DNA from: Galerina marginata
Taxonomy: Eukaryota > Basidiomycota > Agaricomycetes > Agaricales > Galerinaceae
Assembly: GCA_023014335.1 (NCBI GenBank)
Contig: JAECYW010000016.1
Span: 930,001-994,000 of the forward strand
DNA length: 64,000 nucleotides
Direction of reading: 5' to 3'
Part shown: positions 23,740 through 35,224 of the stretch, one piece after another
How the letters are laid out: each line of letters opens with the position of its first letter
Position numbering within the stretch: position 1 is the stretch's first letter
The notes under the pieces: generated by a model
What the model was told of the DNA's origin: nothing
The model's database searches: none
What the model saw: only the letters and a program-made list of their open reading frames with translations
Position numbers and translations under genes: made by a program

Positions 23740-25504
23740 TCAGCCAGAAATCTGGTATAACTCTTGCTGGATGGTATCGACATCAAAACCAGAGGGTGCG
23801 TTCTTCCTGATCCATGCGTCCACCTTTTCCATCATACTGACCGCTTCAATGCCACTCCAGAGTGTCATCCAAAGCCAGGCCAGAAGCGCAGCAACCATTT
23901 CTTCTTTCAGACCCAAAGCGCTTACGATCTGCTTCGTGGGTCCGGGGAAGAATGGTTGAACTAACCCAATCACTTTGGAGGCGTTGGAACCGTAGCCGCC
24001 GTCGCAGTTCTGCAAGCCCGAAAGCTCAAAAAGAACCTCGGGATCGTCAGGCGGTGGTAAATTCTGAGCGACGTCGTCGGTGCCCACAGAAGCACTCCTA
24101 GAAGAAAAAGAGGCAGCTTCTGGTTGAGCGAAGAAGGAGGCAACTTCCGGTTGGAAGGAGGCGACGGACGATCTCTCTGAAGCAGGTAGTCTTCTGGGAA
24201 TAGTAGAGGCAGCACCGAAGACGTCGTTCGCAATTCCAACGGCCCGATTGTCATCTATGGCGAGGAAGCTCGTAAAGCGGCTCGTCAGACCGTACTTGAG
24301 CCCGTAACGTGTGATATCCTCCTTCAACTCGGCTGCTTGAACCCCAGACGAAGTCAGATGTTTGTCTTCAAGGTCAGTGATGAGCCCCTTGGCGGAGAGC
24401 GTGTGGAGGAAGGTCTTTCCCGTCGAATGAGGCAACTCAACGATGGGGATCTCGCCCAATTCAACTTCGTCATCGCCGAGGTTGAATTCAACCCTCAGAG
24501 TGTTTTTATCCGTCAGGACGCTCAACGGGACGATGGCGAACACCGACAGGCGTGTGCCGTGCAGCATAGTCACCTCTGCGGGCGCCTGTCTTGCCTGCAC
24601 CAGAGCGCCGACGTCTCTAGGGGGAACATACTCGTGGCCACCGTCAGTACGGGTGGTGCCAATTCGGGTGCGTTGTCGTGGCTGGGTACTCGACTGTTGC
24701 GCCGCAGGGGCGTTTGGTCTCTCCTTCTCCCAGTAGATCTTGAACTTCGTGATAGGCGGGGTCCTGGCCGCGAGAACAAGGCGCACGCATTTACCGAGGA
24801 ACGACTGTTCGGCGGTGACGATGTATGTGGAAAATCCGTGGCCTGCCCGCGCAATGCCATCGCGCCTTCGAGAAGTTCGCCAGTCGGCGCTTGACCGGCA
24901 CGTTGCATGTAGGCGCGCGGGACTGTGAAACGAAGCTGGGGTTTGAGTTCTGCTCTGCCGCGAAATTTCGAGTCGTCGTCGATGAGAGGATTAATATACG
25001 AAAGGTTAACGGTAATTGTCTCATTAGGGCTAATTTTGCCAACGGAAATGGAGAACACTGAACGGTGTTCGTTGAGTAATTATAGCAGGCGGAGAAATGG
25101 TCGAGGTGCTCACCGTCTTTGGTTAGCTCTTCGCCATGTGCGTGTGTATGGCCTGCAGCGATTGCAGCTTTCAGTTCTTGCTGGGCTTGTTCTTTCCCCT
25201 TGATGACACCGATGACTTTCTTGCCGCTTGCGCGTATCATCTCGAAGCCGCATATCGCAGAGCCAGCAAGGACACTGAAATTGTACCTGAGCTGAGCGCT
25301 GGCCACATTTCCGGCGTTGTGGAATTTCTGAGATATGGTCACGAAGGAGTGAACGTCCACAATGTGGGCTTCGATGTGGCATTCCTTGAGAACTGGAGGC
25401 GGTGGCGGTGGTGGAGGAGGGGGCGCTGAAGGATAAGGCCGGGGCTGGTATACATGAACGATGTAGAAGTATGTGGGCTGTGGTGCTGGCTGGTGGCAAC
25501 CCAT
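23740..25504 (-). CDS. VIT-domain protein lacking its VWA domain (possibly degraded)
   Basis: The first exon starts with a tyrosine- and proline-rich leader (run of about ten Pro) and the VIT domain: VLKECHIEAHIVDVHSFV, QLRYNFSVLAGSAICGFEM and VIGVIKGKEQAQQELKAAI. A 56-base intron (about 25113-25058) joins this to VFSISVGKISPNETITVNLS and LRFTVPRAYMQRAG. In fungal relatives a VWA domain of roughly 170 residues should follow. Here the sequence goes within about 60 bases to the region normally after VWA (GFSTYIVTAEQSFLGKC, VRLVLAARTPPITKFKIYW), in another frame. Either a 53-base intron with a weak donor (GTCAAG) joins the parts or there is a frameshift. The remaining 340 residues end in a helical domain (MEKVDAWIRKNAPSGF) typical of the family's C-terminus. 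Without VWA it cannot bind metal as relatives do. Confidence 0.7.
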
Positions 25505-25586
25505 GCTGGAAAGAAACTGGCTGAATTGTGGTTTCTGACATCCTGGTAACCTATTTGTACGTCCTCAGGACTCTCGTCTAGAAACG

Positions 25587-25615
25587 GATGCAGGCGTTCA
25601 GTAAACGCCTGCATC
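25587..25615. repeat. Perfect 12-base inverted repeat (hairpin)
   Basis: GATGCAGGCGTT, loop CAGTA, then AACGCCTGCATC. It lies 83-111 bases upstream of the ATG of the VIT-domain gene. It could be an operator, a small foldback insertion, or chance. Confidence 0.7.
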
Positions 25616-26292
25616 AGTTATTGCGGCCAATAGCTCCATGTCAGAGCTCGGCAGATGGGACCAAATCTCATGATCAACATAATCCTGTGAAATGGCACAT
25701 CGGTGAGGAGCTGAATGGAAGGGAACTAAGGTTTAATGCCCAACAAGGTCAAGTGGATATCTGGGGTACGTTTCAAAAACACATTTGCGCCAAAAGTTAT
25801 TGACGATCTCACACTCGGTCCATGCGATGAGGCTATTTCTATGTCGCACTAGCGTTATCTGGCAAGAGAGCACCCAGACGATGTCTGTCGTTCGTCAGAA
25901 TGGAATACTTAAACAGAAATTTGAAGGCTCCGAAGATTTTGAGGACAGAAAGGCCTTCTTGAATCAGTTAGACCAGCAGTTTGATTCGACACTGAGGTAA
26001 TAAGATTGTGATACGCAGACTTCCTAACCCAGGGGAGGTGACACGATAAGAACAAGAGCTAAGGTGGATCACGGAGAAGTACAGGATGTTACAACTGGGA
26101 ACCGAACAAGGCCCAGCGCTGAGCGCTCTTAACGGCCGGCAAACCCTGTGACCTGTTGGAGAAGCACCATCAGCACTCACGCACTTTGACATTCTCCAAC
26201 CTACTTGTGCAAGGCGTTCTATAGGATGGGTCTAAGACACGATAAATACCTGCCAATGGAGGAGCACAGAACTCGACAACCTCTGCCTCAGC
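25616..26292. other. Divergent promoter region
   Basis: Region between the divergent VIT-domain gene and the lectin-like gene, apart from the hairpin at its left. No coding sequence I can support. Confidence 0.4.
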
Positions 26293-27149
26293 ATGTCCTA
26301 TTCATCCCCACACAGCGCTGGCCAGCCAAGGCCAAGGCGACCTGTTGAACCGACTCCTGGTCCTGGTCCAAATCCGCTGCCTGAACCTACTCCTGGTCCT
26401 GGTCCAAATCCGCTGCCTGAACCTACTCCTGGTCCTGGTCCAAATCCGCTGCCTGAACCTACTCCTGGTCCTCGCCCGAATCCGCTGCCTGAACCCACTC
26501 CTGGTCCTGGTCCGACGCCAGGCCCTGGAGTGATCCCCAAGCCTAACGACGCGACCGTCAAGATCCCTGTTGGCTATTCGGGCATCATCTCTGGTGTGAG
26601 TCTTTCTTTCGCCCCATTGCTGCAATCACTCAATGTCTGACCACGCTCAACTGGATCTGTAGCTCTCCCGCTCCCACCGCACTCAGAACGCGGTTGTTAC
26701 GATCTCCGCTGCAGATGGGCGGAGGATCTTCCAGTCCATTCTCATTGGATCTGGGGAGAATAAACCTATGACGGAAGAGATTGACCCGAACTCGACCGGC
26801 ATTGCATTTGGCCCCTTCAGCTATGAAGCAACTGTGACTATCAACATCAAGAATGCGTCCTTGGGTGGACGCGACTTCCGTCCGTCCACTGTTATCCCGC
26901 CTATCACTGTAAGCGTCTTATAGCTGCCTGACGTGCGAGTCTTAACCTTTGCTATGAACAGGTCACCAAAGCGCCTTCGGCTGCTCATCCAAATCACATT
27001 CGTGTTACTACTGTAGGCTACCTCTGTTTAAACTTGAAGCTTGGAAACACTGATATTTATTATTGATGCAGATTCTCTCGGAGGATGACACCGACAACGA
27101 CTTCAACGACGCTATCATCTCTATCTTCGCCTTCAAATCGGCTTCCTAG
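26293..27149 (+). CDS. Proline-repeat protein with PA-IIL-lectin-like C-terminal domain
   Basis: Four exons. The N-terminal 85 residues are a proline-rich stalk made of a 12-residue repeat (EPTPGPGPNPLP), coded by a 36-base tandem repeat at 26347-26520. After an intron starting near 26597, the domain begins LSRSHRTQNAVVTISAADG and continues with FQSILIGSGENKP, GPFSYEATVTINIKNAS and, after two more introns, LSEDDTDNDFNDAIISIF. The last block closely matches the calcium loop of bacterial fucose-binding lectin LecB (GSEDGTDNDYNDAVV), in position near the C-terminus and in the order of acidic residues. A Ca-dependent sugar-binding role is therefore likely. The DUF4114 family has a similar DNDFND motif and is the alternative. 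No signal peptide is visible, so it may be cytoplasmic like many mushroom lectins. Confidence 0.75.
26347..26520 (+). repeat. 36-base minisatellite coding for a Pro-rich stalk
   Basis: About 4.8 units beginning GAACCTACTCCTGGTCCTGG, in frame with the lectin-like gene. Units 2 and 3 are nearly identical; units 4 and 5 have diverged (CGCCCG, CCGACG), which suggests recent expansion in the middle. Confidence 0.9.
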
Positions 27150-27570
27150 GCGCTGCCTAATGATTTGGAATTGAATATGCCCAATGACTCGGAAATGCTG
27201 GATTTAGTGCTGCAAACGATGTACGAATTTTGATCCAAACGATCTGTACTTTTACTTCTTGGAAAAAATAGAATAACATGCAAACCGGTTCAGGCGCGAT
27301 AGGCCTCGCAGGTGGTGAAATGCGAACACGAGTAAATGATAATATAATTATCGACTCTAGGAACCTAACACGATTCAATCGGTTACTTTTTCTGATCAGA
27401 TCGCGAATTTACAAGGTGTTTATGGAGGACCTCTGCAAAGCTTCTGAGTCGGGAAACATGGAAAAGGGCTAGTGTTTGGCAGAGATAGCCGATCATAACA
27501 TGTACACATGACCAACTCCGGAAACGCGTCTATCTTAAACTTTGAATCCAACACTTGGACTAGCCTCGTG

Positions 27571-27722
27571 ACCGGCCCTTCTAAAAGAGGAAACAAGAAC
27601 CCGGAGGGTTTCCTCGATAGAGGGCCTGGTGAAACTGAGCTTGAATTAGTAGGCAATCCCTTATCACTCCGGCGATCATCCGGCATCGTTCGTCGTTTCC
27701 TAATAAAGGCAACGACATCAAA
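27571..27722 (-). repeat. Interspersed repeat, inverted copy 1
   Basis: Read on the minus strand this begins TTGATGTCGTTGCCTTTATT and matches the plus-strand sequence at 28078-28235 at roughly 80% by eye. The two copies face each other across about 355 bases. No protein is coded. A small non-autonomous element or arms of a foldback element are the likely explanations. Confidence 0.8.
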
Positions 27723-28077
27723 ACCGATTCGTTTTGGGAATGCATCTCACAAATTCCTTTGCTCTTTGCCCTCTCCCTCCATATTTCCCCACAAGACATA
27801 TGCTAGACACATTATAGAGACTCTCATACAGCTAACTCTTTTAAAAAATTGAAGTTCTGGCCGAAATTTGGAAGCAAGCGGCCATATTGCTACGAAGTGT
27901 CAGATGAGGGTTGTATGGGTCATTTTTATCACATTTCTGTCTTTTTTTCAGATATTTGAGGCTATGATCTATCAATGAAAAGTTTTTAAAGATATCTGTA
28001 GTATTTAATGTGGTGTAAGTGTATTGAAGAGGACGATATTTGCACAGCGCTCTTGAGCCATCTTGAAATAAAAATAG

Positions 28078-28235
28078 AATTGATGTCGTTGCCTCTATTA
28101 GGAAACGACAGACGATGCCGGCTGATCGCCAGGCCTGATTTCGATCATAAGGGATTCACTGCTAATTCAAACTCAGTTATGCCGGTCCCTCTATCGAGGA
28201 AACGCTTTGCGTTCTTGTTTCCTCATTGGGAAGGG
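28078..28235 (+). repeat. Interspersed repeat, copy 2 (inverted relative to copy 1)
   Basis: Begins AATTGATGTCGTTGCCTCTA and shares blocks with the reverse complement of 27571-27722: GGAAACGAC, CGATGCCGG, TGATCGCC, ATAAGGGATT, CTAATTCAA, CCCTCTATCGAGGAAAC and GTTCTTGTTTCCTC, in the same order. It ends within 86 bases of the start of the Sld3-like gene and may lie in its promoter. Confidence 0.8.
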
Positions 28236-28320
28236 ACCGGTCACCGGTCTACACTTGGACCACGTTTCTTTCTTCGAATCTTTGGTATATTTCACAGCAG
28301 GTCAACGTTAACGTTATATA

Positions 28321-29953
28321 ATGGTGGATTTATCTCCTACCTGGTACCGATTCGACGACAAAAAGATCGCCAACTGGACAACAAATCAAGAAAAGACAAT
28401 TTCAACGGATTATCCATTTCATACCGAAAGCGAGCCATTGGACCAATACGTCGCTAGAATATACCTACAGTTCTTATGGCTTCCTGAGGTATGTTTGAAT
28501 TGACGCGGTAATACGATTATCTGACAAAACTTACAGTCGATTATGCCACTTCATTTGCTCGTGCCGTCATTACGACGCGTCAATGCACCCTCGACTTCTG
28601 ACGCGTCTGTGCACCCAATGCACGCGTTTTTAGATCCCCTGTTGCTCACGACGCGTTTGGTCAACAATAAGTACCATGTGGAGCTTCCTAGGATCCTTGC
28701 TGATGGTGGAGGTGCTGGAGAAATGGAGGAAACCATGATGTGGTACTCGTTGACGCACGAGAAGGGCAACGGCAACGCCCAAGCCGCCTCTGAAGAGGCT
28801 GAGGGACCATGGGTAGACGATGGATGGCGACAGGCATATATGAATCGGATGGAAAGGCGGGAGTAAGTCGCGGTTTAGTTCTGCTCATTACTTCCGTGTT
28901 GACCTTTTTTAGGGTTCAAATACAGATTCTACTGTTGCTTTACAAGCTATCTTTACCGGGGCCCCCTCCTCCGGAAAAGAAGAAAAAGAAACGTTTCAAG
29001 GTCATTCCTGAACTCACCTTAACGACTGAGGACCATCTGGAAACATTCATGGACAAACTCTCTACATGGCAGCTTATTGGGGCTCTGGACCGTACAAAGC
29101 CAGCTACTGGCAAAACGGAAGAACGTCATTGGACACAAGCCTTCGCACAAGATGTCGTGGAGCGAGAGTAGGTTTCTTTCACTTGTTCGCCATGAAAAAC
29201 CAGTCTGACCTCGTATCCAGATTTAAAGTCCAATCACCGGAACTCTGTTCTCTTTTACGGTCCAAAGTATTCCCTGGGTCTCCCTTCTCTGACGACGACG
29301 TATCTCAAGCATCTACCTCGCGTGTTCCATCTCCCGAACCCGTGCCTAGAGCGTTATCACGAGCACCCTCAACGTCTCGACTTCCTTCCCCAACACTATC
29401 TACGTCCTCACGAACAACAACCAAATTAAAACCTCTAGCTCGTTCACGTTCTCGTTCACTCTCCGTCTCTCTTGCTCGAGAACAAGAAGAACGAGAACGA
29501 GCAAGCAACGCACCTCCCAAGAAACGCGTTCTCAATCGCGAAATTAGCATGTCCCGCGTGTTCAAACCAAAGCTCAAACGTCAACCAGTAGCAATGAAGA
29601 CCGCGAAGACCGAACCAGTTGCACCGCCGCCGAAACCGAGGACCTCAAATCTTGGAATCACGTTGGTAGAAGAGACCCCAATCAAACAACGCGTTGCATC
29701 AAGCACAGCAGTGTCTTTCGGCCAGCCGAACTTTACCTTTGCTTTTGGCAAATTTTCTAGCAAAGCTGCGGAAGCGAAGGAACAAGAGGAGGAGGACGAC
29801 GAGGAATGGATGATGGACAGTTCTCCAGATATCACGTTTCTGAACCCGAGACGAGGAAGTAAGGGGACTCTAGAGATGAACGACGATGGAGAAGATGATG
29901 ATGAAGGAGATGGGATGGCTACGCCGAGCAAGCCATCGAGGAGACCAAGATGA
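28321..29953 (+). CDS. DNA replication regulator Sld3-like protein
   Basis: Sld3 (Treslin in animals) is phosphorylated by cyclin kinase and loads Cdc45 at origins. Four exons. The first, starting MVDLSPTWYRFDD, ends in YLQFLWLPE; introns are at about 28489-28536, 28864-28912 and 29169-29220. The core reads ESIMPLHLLVPSLRRV, LVNNKYHVELPRIL, and after the second splice EVQIQILLLLYKLSLPGPPP followed by a run of lysines, which I recognise as the conserved Sld3 segment. Then TFMDKLSTWQLIGAL and an exon with a Ser-Pro-rich, acidic tail containing many SP sites (VPSPEPVPRALSRAPS) that suit kinase control. The C-terminal 90 residues are highly acidic. The family call rests on the central segment and domain order; residue-level homology was not computed. 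Confidence 0.7.
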
Positions 29954-30317
29954 TTGGCTAGTTTTTATAATTTCATCGGCTTGCGCCCGGTCTAAGTCAA
30001 CTGAGATTAGTTGTGGTCATCGAGGGCGGTGTTCAGCAGACGCAGGAGCGATGCTCAGATGGCTTACCGGTGTTACGATCTGTTGAAGTGGGACATAAAT
30101 CCATGAAGCAGTGAATAGTGCTTCACCGGCTCCGTCGGTGACCTATTTCGATCATGACATGAGAACGTAATTTAGCATGCTGCATTCCTTAAATACAGTC
30201 AGGATGAACGACCTCCCAATAACCGTTTCTACTCTTTAGCGAACCTCGTGCACTGCTGTAGCTGCATTTCTTGTCTGTAAACGCATTTCTATCTTCAACG
30301 TCGAAGTCCTGAGGCTG

Positions 30318-31514
30318 ATGGGTCGATTTGCAGATCCTTACGGTGTAAGTCGACGCTAGTTTTGAATCTGCGCTAAAGGTGTATAACCCCACGTTGTATT
30401 GTAGGATGATAACCGTCTTCCAGAAGGCATGGTTTGGACTGGGTACGACGCAGACACTGGCGAACGATTCTACGCCGATCGAGATGGATCGACATGGGTT
30501 GGCGCTCCATGGGCAGAATATGGAGTCCTGAAGCGATTGAAAGGGCCCCCTCAGAGGAATGGACCATCAACTACACGGGCAAAAAAACAACAACAGTATC
30601 TCAACAACCTGAGCACTGCACTTTGCCCAGCGGAGCCTAGTACGCCTCAGGGTTCATCCGACCTTGATGGGTCAGATTTAGGTCGAACGGAGAAGAAACG
30701 CCTACCACAGCGAAGTCAAAGCGTGCCTGTGCCAGTATCGAACAGTGGCTCGATTCGCAGGGAGGAACACCGCGGTTCTGAACCAGGAGAAAGAGGAAGG
30801 ACGAAGTCGAAGAAACATGGCACACGACCTCCTGCCGATGCTGTAGAAAGCTTGTTTTCGTCGAGCAAGGACAAGAAAGATTCTGATATTCGCTCAAGAG
30901 AGAGCGACCAGATAAGCCAAGAACCTGTACACCGATCCATCCGTCGATCAAAGATCGGTACGAGGGATGACGCCTCTGAACCTGCCGGCGCTGACGGCGC
31001 TGCTCCTGAGTCAGTTCATCCTTCGGCATCCACTTCTAAATCCACTTCCACAAAACGTACCTCAGGAGACCATCGGCGTTCTGCGTCAACTAAAGAGATC
31101 ACTCGTGCCCATACCCTAGCTGCTCGGCCACCAGGGCAGTGGAATTCTGAAACTGAACGTCCTAAGGCCTCCAGGCCCCATTCGCCAAGGACCTCCAAAG
31201 GCAAAACCTCAGAGTCCGAGAAAGATACCCGCACGAAGAGCTCGTCGAAGCCCTCTGTCGATACAGATTCGGCGGAGGGAAAATCTCGACGGCTGGAGAG
31301 TGCCCTGCATTCGACACGCGAAACAAAGCCGTTGCCAGAGACCCCTCCAGTTAGTGGGCATCTGAATAATCGTGAAAACAGCACAGAAGAGAAGAGTTCT
31401 CCTGAAAACATACCCGCTGTCGCTGACTCCCCTGCCCGTATTCCGGCCAGGAAACCGAGGCCCATATTGCGACAGGTCACTCGGCTCGTTCGAGCGGCAA
31501 TGTCGAAGTTCTGA
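30318..31514 (+). CDS. Disordered protein with N-terminal fungal GYDADT motif domain
   Basis: A short first exon (30318 to about 30344, MGRFADPYG) is spliced over about 60 bases to DDNRLPEGMVWTGYDADTGE, ERFYADRDGSTWVG and APWAEYGVLKRL. This small aromatic module (PEGM, GYDADT, DRDGSxWxGA, YGxL) occurs alone or at the ends of many Agaricomycete proteins; I know no function for it. The other 320 residues are low complexity, rich in Ser, Arg, Lys, Glu and Pro, ending in ARKPRPILRQVTRLVRAAMSKF-like basic sequence that could form an amphipathic helix. Probably an intracellular, phosphorylatable, intrinsically disordered protein. Start chosen because it restores the phase of the first splice. Confidence 0.7.
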
Positions 31515-32136
31515 CGGATCTGGTAGGGTAAGAACGCCGTTATTTTTAGCAGATTCGATGTTGATTACAGACTTTTGCTTTCGGAATGCAATGACTATTA
31601 TTGTTCTTTCAAATGGTATACCTTTCTTGAACCAGTCTATGCCCTTCATGATCAATTCGTGATCAATAAAGTAAGTGGCGCGCCCTTTGGCATTTTACTC
31701 TTTGATTTCCGCCGATGGGCTCGTCTTATCACCATAGGCCTATCACTGGCACCTACTGAAGTCTTTGTATGTGGTCGTCTAATGTAACCTGCGCATGTCC
31801 CTAACGATATGCTCACCTACAGCACGTCCTCCAGCACTGAAAACTCCTGGCCTCTTCCCCGACTACAAACAAAATCGTCGAGAATCATGATCATGGCCAG
31901 CTGTCACGATCCGAAAGTTCCAACATTCTTTGATCGCGTCAACACCTGCCAGTCGAAGTACAGACACTTTCCTTCTTGACCCAGGAATGGAAAGGAAATA
32001 TGCTCGATTACTCGGTCCAAATTGGAGCCTGGCCATGATTCGAAGGCGGAGCGTCGGTCCTTGGAAAAGTATAAAAACAATAGTCGTCTCATTAACGATG
32101 ATCGCCATCGCCTCCCCCAGTGCTTTCGTCTGCAAA
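31515..32136. other. Intergenic, no gene recognised
   Basis: Holds an AATAAA at about 31665, a possible poly(A) signal for the gene at 30318, and the promoter of the carboxylesterase gene. The frame of the esterase's first exon is open further upstream, but the signal peptide sets the start at 32137. Confidence 0.4.
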
Positions 32137-34490
32137 ATGAGGGCGTTTCCTTTATCCGTTTTACTGTTCCTCTCAACTACGGGCTTGGCCATGCCCATGG
32201 ATTCTCCAGCTGTCCGTCTTGACGCCGCTGTTGTTACAGGTGTAAACGATGGTGTCATCGACAAGTACTTGGGCATACCGTTTGCACGAGCGCCGTAAGA
32301 TTTTTTAACCTAGTTCATACCATTTTTACCACTATCAGCCGCCTTCATTTTCAGTCGGTTCGAATTGCCAAGGCCGATCCATCCCTACATTGGCCATATA
32401 AATGCGACGGCTTACGGGCCTGCTTGTCCTCAGCAAGCCCTGTCCCCAGAATCGCCTCTGATCCCCATTTCCCCACCACCTTCGTCGATTAGCGAAGAAT
32501 GTGAGCAGACTGAGTCTAAATCGTACAAGGACCCATTATTTAATTATTCGAAGGCCTTTCTCTCAATGTTTATGTGCCTGCTGGAACAAGTCCTTCGGCT
32601 AAGCTCCCTGTCGCATTTGTGGGTTGGACACTTATTTAATATCCAAACAACGCTCAACTTAATGGTTCTGGACAGTGGATCTACCCAGGTGACTCCTATG
32701 TACTTATTTACTACTGCTACTATCCTCATATCGTCTCATGTACAGGTGGTTTTGAAGTTGGAAACACAGAACCGTAAGTTTGACTTTCGAACACTTGATT
32801 GGTTCACATCTATCACTATTAACCTTTACCTTGAGATACGAGGCGATTATTACTCGTATTGTCAAGCGATCGATGGAGCTCAAGCTGCCTATGATTCAAG
32901 TTTCTATCAATTACAGGTAAGTATGCTCACAGCACAGGTGTATTTTGAGATTTAACAAACCGATATCCAGAGGGTCTGGTTTGTTGATTTGAACCTTCGT
33001 CATTGAGAGGTCTTAAAGTTTGCCCTAGCATACGGCTTCCTTGCTGGGAGAGAAGTTTTCGAAGAGAAACTCGGGAACTTTGGCCTTTATGATCGTGAGT
33101 AACGATTTACTCGCACCTTGGTAGCCCTCATATTTCTATTTATCAGAGCGTGCTGGCATTGAATGGGTCCAAAAACATATCCATGCTTTTGGCGGAGACC
33201 CTTCAAAGGTAACCTTGTAAGTGTTCCCATTTTTTCGGATGTAACTATTGCCTCAAAGTGTTCGTCAGGTATGGCTCATCTGCAGGGTCTATCTCTGCTT
33301 CGTTGCAGATGCTCGCCTTCGGAGGGAAGAACGAAAATCTTTTCCGAGGTGCCTTCATGCAATCTGGAGGGCCGATCCCTGTTGGGCACATAGATAAAGG
33401 ACAGGTCTGTTGTGATTTCATTTTTGGATTTACATGGAGATTTAGCTGATCAAATTAGACGTACTACGACTTTCTTGTCCAGAACACCGGTTGCACACAT
33501 GCGCGGAATACGCTGCAGTGCCTCAGGACCGTACCTTTCGATGTTCTCAGTAGGGCCGTGGATAAAACCCCCAACATATACGATTACCGGGTCAGTCGCT
33601 AGGTTTCTGTCCGCATTTCGTGTTTCTGACGATTCTGGTGTGCTGTAAAGTCTGTTAACATCGCGTGGTTCCCTCGGGTAGACGGGATTTTCCTTCAAGA
33701 TCCCCCATTCGTACAAATAAAAGCGGGAAGGGTCCCCAGAATACCCATTGTCTCCGGTAGGCTCTCATATTCCCCCCATCAAGGTCTTAGTTGCTTCATT
33801 TATTGCACAGGAAATAGCGACGACGAAGGGACTCTCTTCTCTTTCCCTCAGTCCAACCTCACGACAGAAGCGGACTTCCGGGGATTTATCAAGAGTGTAT
33901 GGTTTCCCGAGGCGTCTGATGCCGAATTAGCGCCGCTATGGACCAACTACCCCTCGACACCTTCAGAAGGCTCGCCTTTCGGAACCGGTGACCTGAACGA
34001 GCTATATCCGCAATTCAAGCGCGTTGCTGCATTCCAAGGCGATATAGGTTTTGAGATTCCTCGAAGGTACTTTCTTAGTCATGTCGCAGGTAGACAAAAG
34101 ACGTGGTCCTACCGTGAGTGGTTCCAACATTCACGTCGTATCATGTCGCTCACGAAATCCTTTGTAACCTAGTGAGCAAGTACCTCAAATCCACTCCCCT
34201 CATCGGATCGGTAAGTTTCTCATATCTGTTCAACACTCTGCTTGAACATATCTCCCGTCTAGTTCCACGGGACGGAGCTCGTCGTGAACTTCTTAGACGA
34301 CTACCTCATCCACTTCGTTGCCAACCTTGACCCAAACACCGGATCAGGGACGGAGTGGCCTGAGTACTGTCCCGAATCTCCCAATATGTTGACCTTTAAT
34401 GACACAACGTCGACGTATGTATCTAAGGACACCTACCGAGTTGCGAGTATGGAGGTGCTCACCGAGCTCGTTCGCAAGCATCCTCTTTAG
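32137..34490 (+). CDS. Secreted type-B carboxylesterase / lipase
   Basis: An alpha/beta-hydrolase of the carboxylesterase type B family, split by about eleven short introns. The start MRAFPLSVLLFLSTTGLA is a signal peptide. Following exons give GVIDKYLGIPFARAP, CLSLNVYVPAG, the oxyanion segment WIYPGGFEVGNTEP (partly coded by a 13-base exon near 32686), MIQVSINYR, YGFLAGREVFEEKLGNFGLYDQ, WVQKHIHAFGGDP, and the nucleophile elbow YGSSAGSIS with the catalytic Ser. The acid is in SGNSDDEGTLFSF and the His in FHGTEL. The C-terminus is typical. One junction, 32916-33030, does not resolve: the GTAAGT donor and the next usable frame differ in phase. That could be a small indel or a splice I missed, so activity is uncertain. 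Extracellular ester substrates are expected. Confidence 0.8.
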
Positions 34491-35224
34491 TTTTAATTTC
34501 CTGCCTTTGTTCCGTTTGGACAGCTTTTTCAGTTCCAGCTTTTATTTCCGTTTTATTATTATTATAATAATTAATGATGTGCATGCGCGATGAGCTGCAG
34601 ATTTTATACGGAACAGTTCGCCGAAGTATTCTGAAGCCAGCCTACTCGATTTGATAAGGGTTCATACATACTCATTTGGCCATTTTCGTTCCCAGATGCT
34701 ACGTCGACTGAGAAAACATGCTGTATGACGACAAGGCCAAGCCATGTATCACTGTGGGAAGCGAGAACAGGACCATGTCATGCCAAAACAGGAAGGCTTC
34801 AATTTCGACAGCATTTCCTAGTGTCTACCCCTTTTGGTGTTCAGTTTGACAGCCTAGATTAGTTTGCCGGAACGCCAAGGGTTCGTGGGTTAGGGTTTAG
34901 TGATTATGGAACAAGAGAAATAGGCGTTCCTGGGGAACAATAATATGTACCGGCCCGGAAAGTGACAGTTTGCTGATTATAGGGTCAGCATGCCTTGTAA
35001 GCCAGTCGGACTATGAATGATTAATGTCTTTACTGCACATCAAAATGTGCTATGTCCAGAACAACGGCAAACAATGTTCCTGGTAACCGCAGAATCTGGT
35101 GCACTTATAACAGGAACGATTGCCGTTGACCTGGTGTTGAATTGTGGTGGCTAAGAAAACACCAACCCTTGCTGTACATTGAGCGATAATAATTATGGAC
35201 ATGAAGCAATTGATAACTTGAATA
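34491..35224. other. Intergenic region left of the transposase gene
   Basis: About 730 bases without a gene. AT-rich run (ATTATTATTATAATAATTAATG) just after the esterase stop. The right half may be the flank or end of the Tnp2-type transposon, but no terminal inverted repeat could be seen. Confidence 0.35.

Noticed and set aside
34889..34906. Telomere-like GGGTTAGGGTTTAG
   Set aside because: Only about two imperfect units, with genes on both sides; not enough for an internal telomere array.
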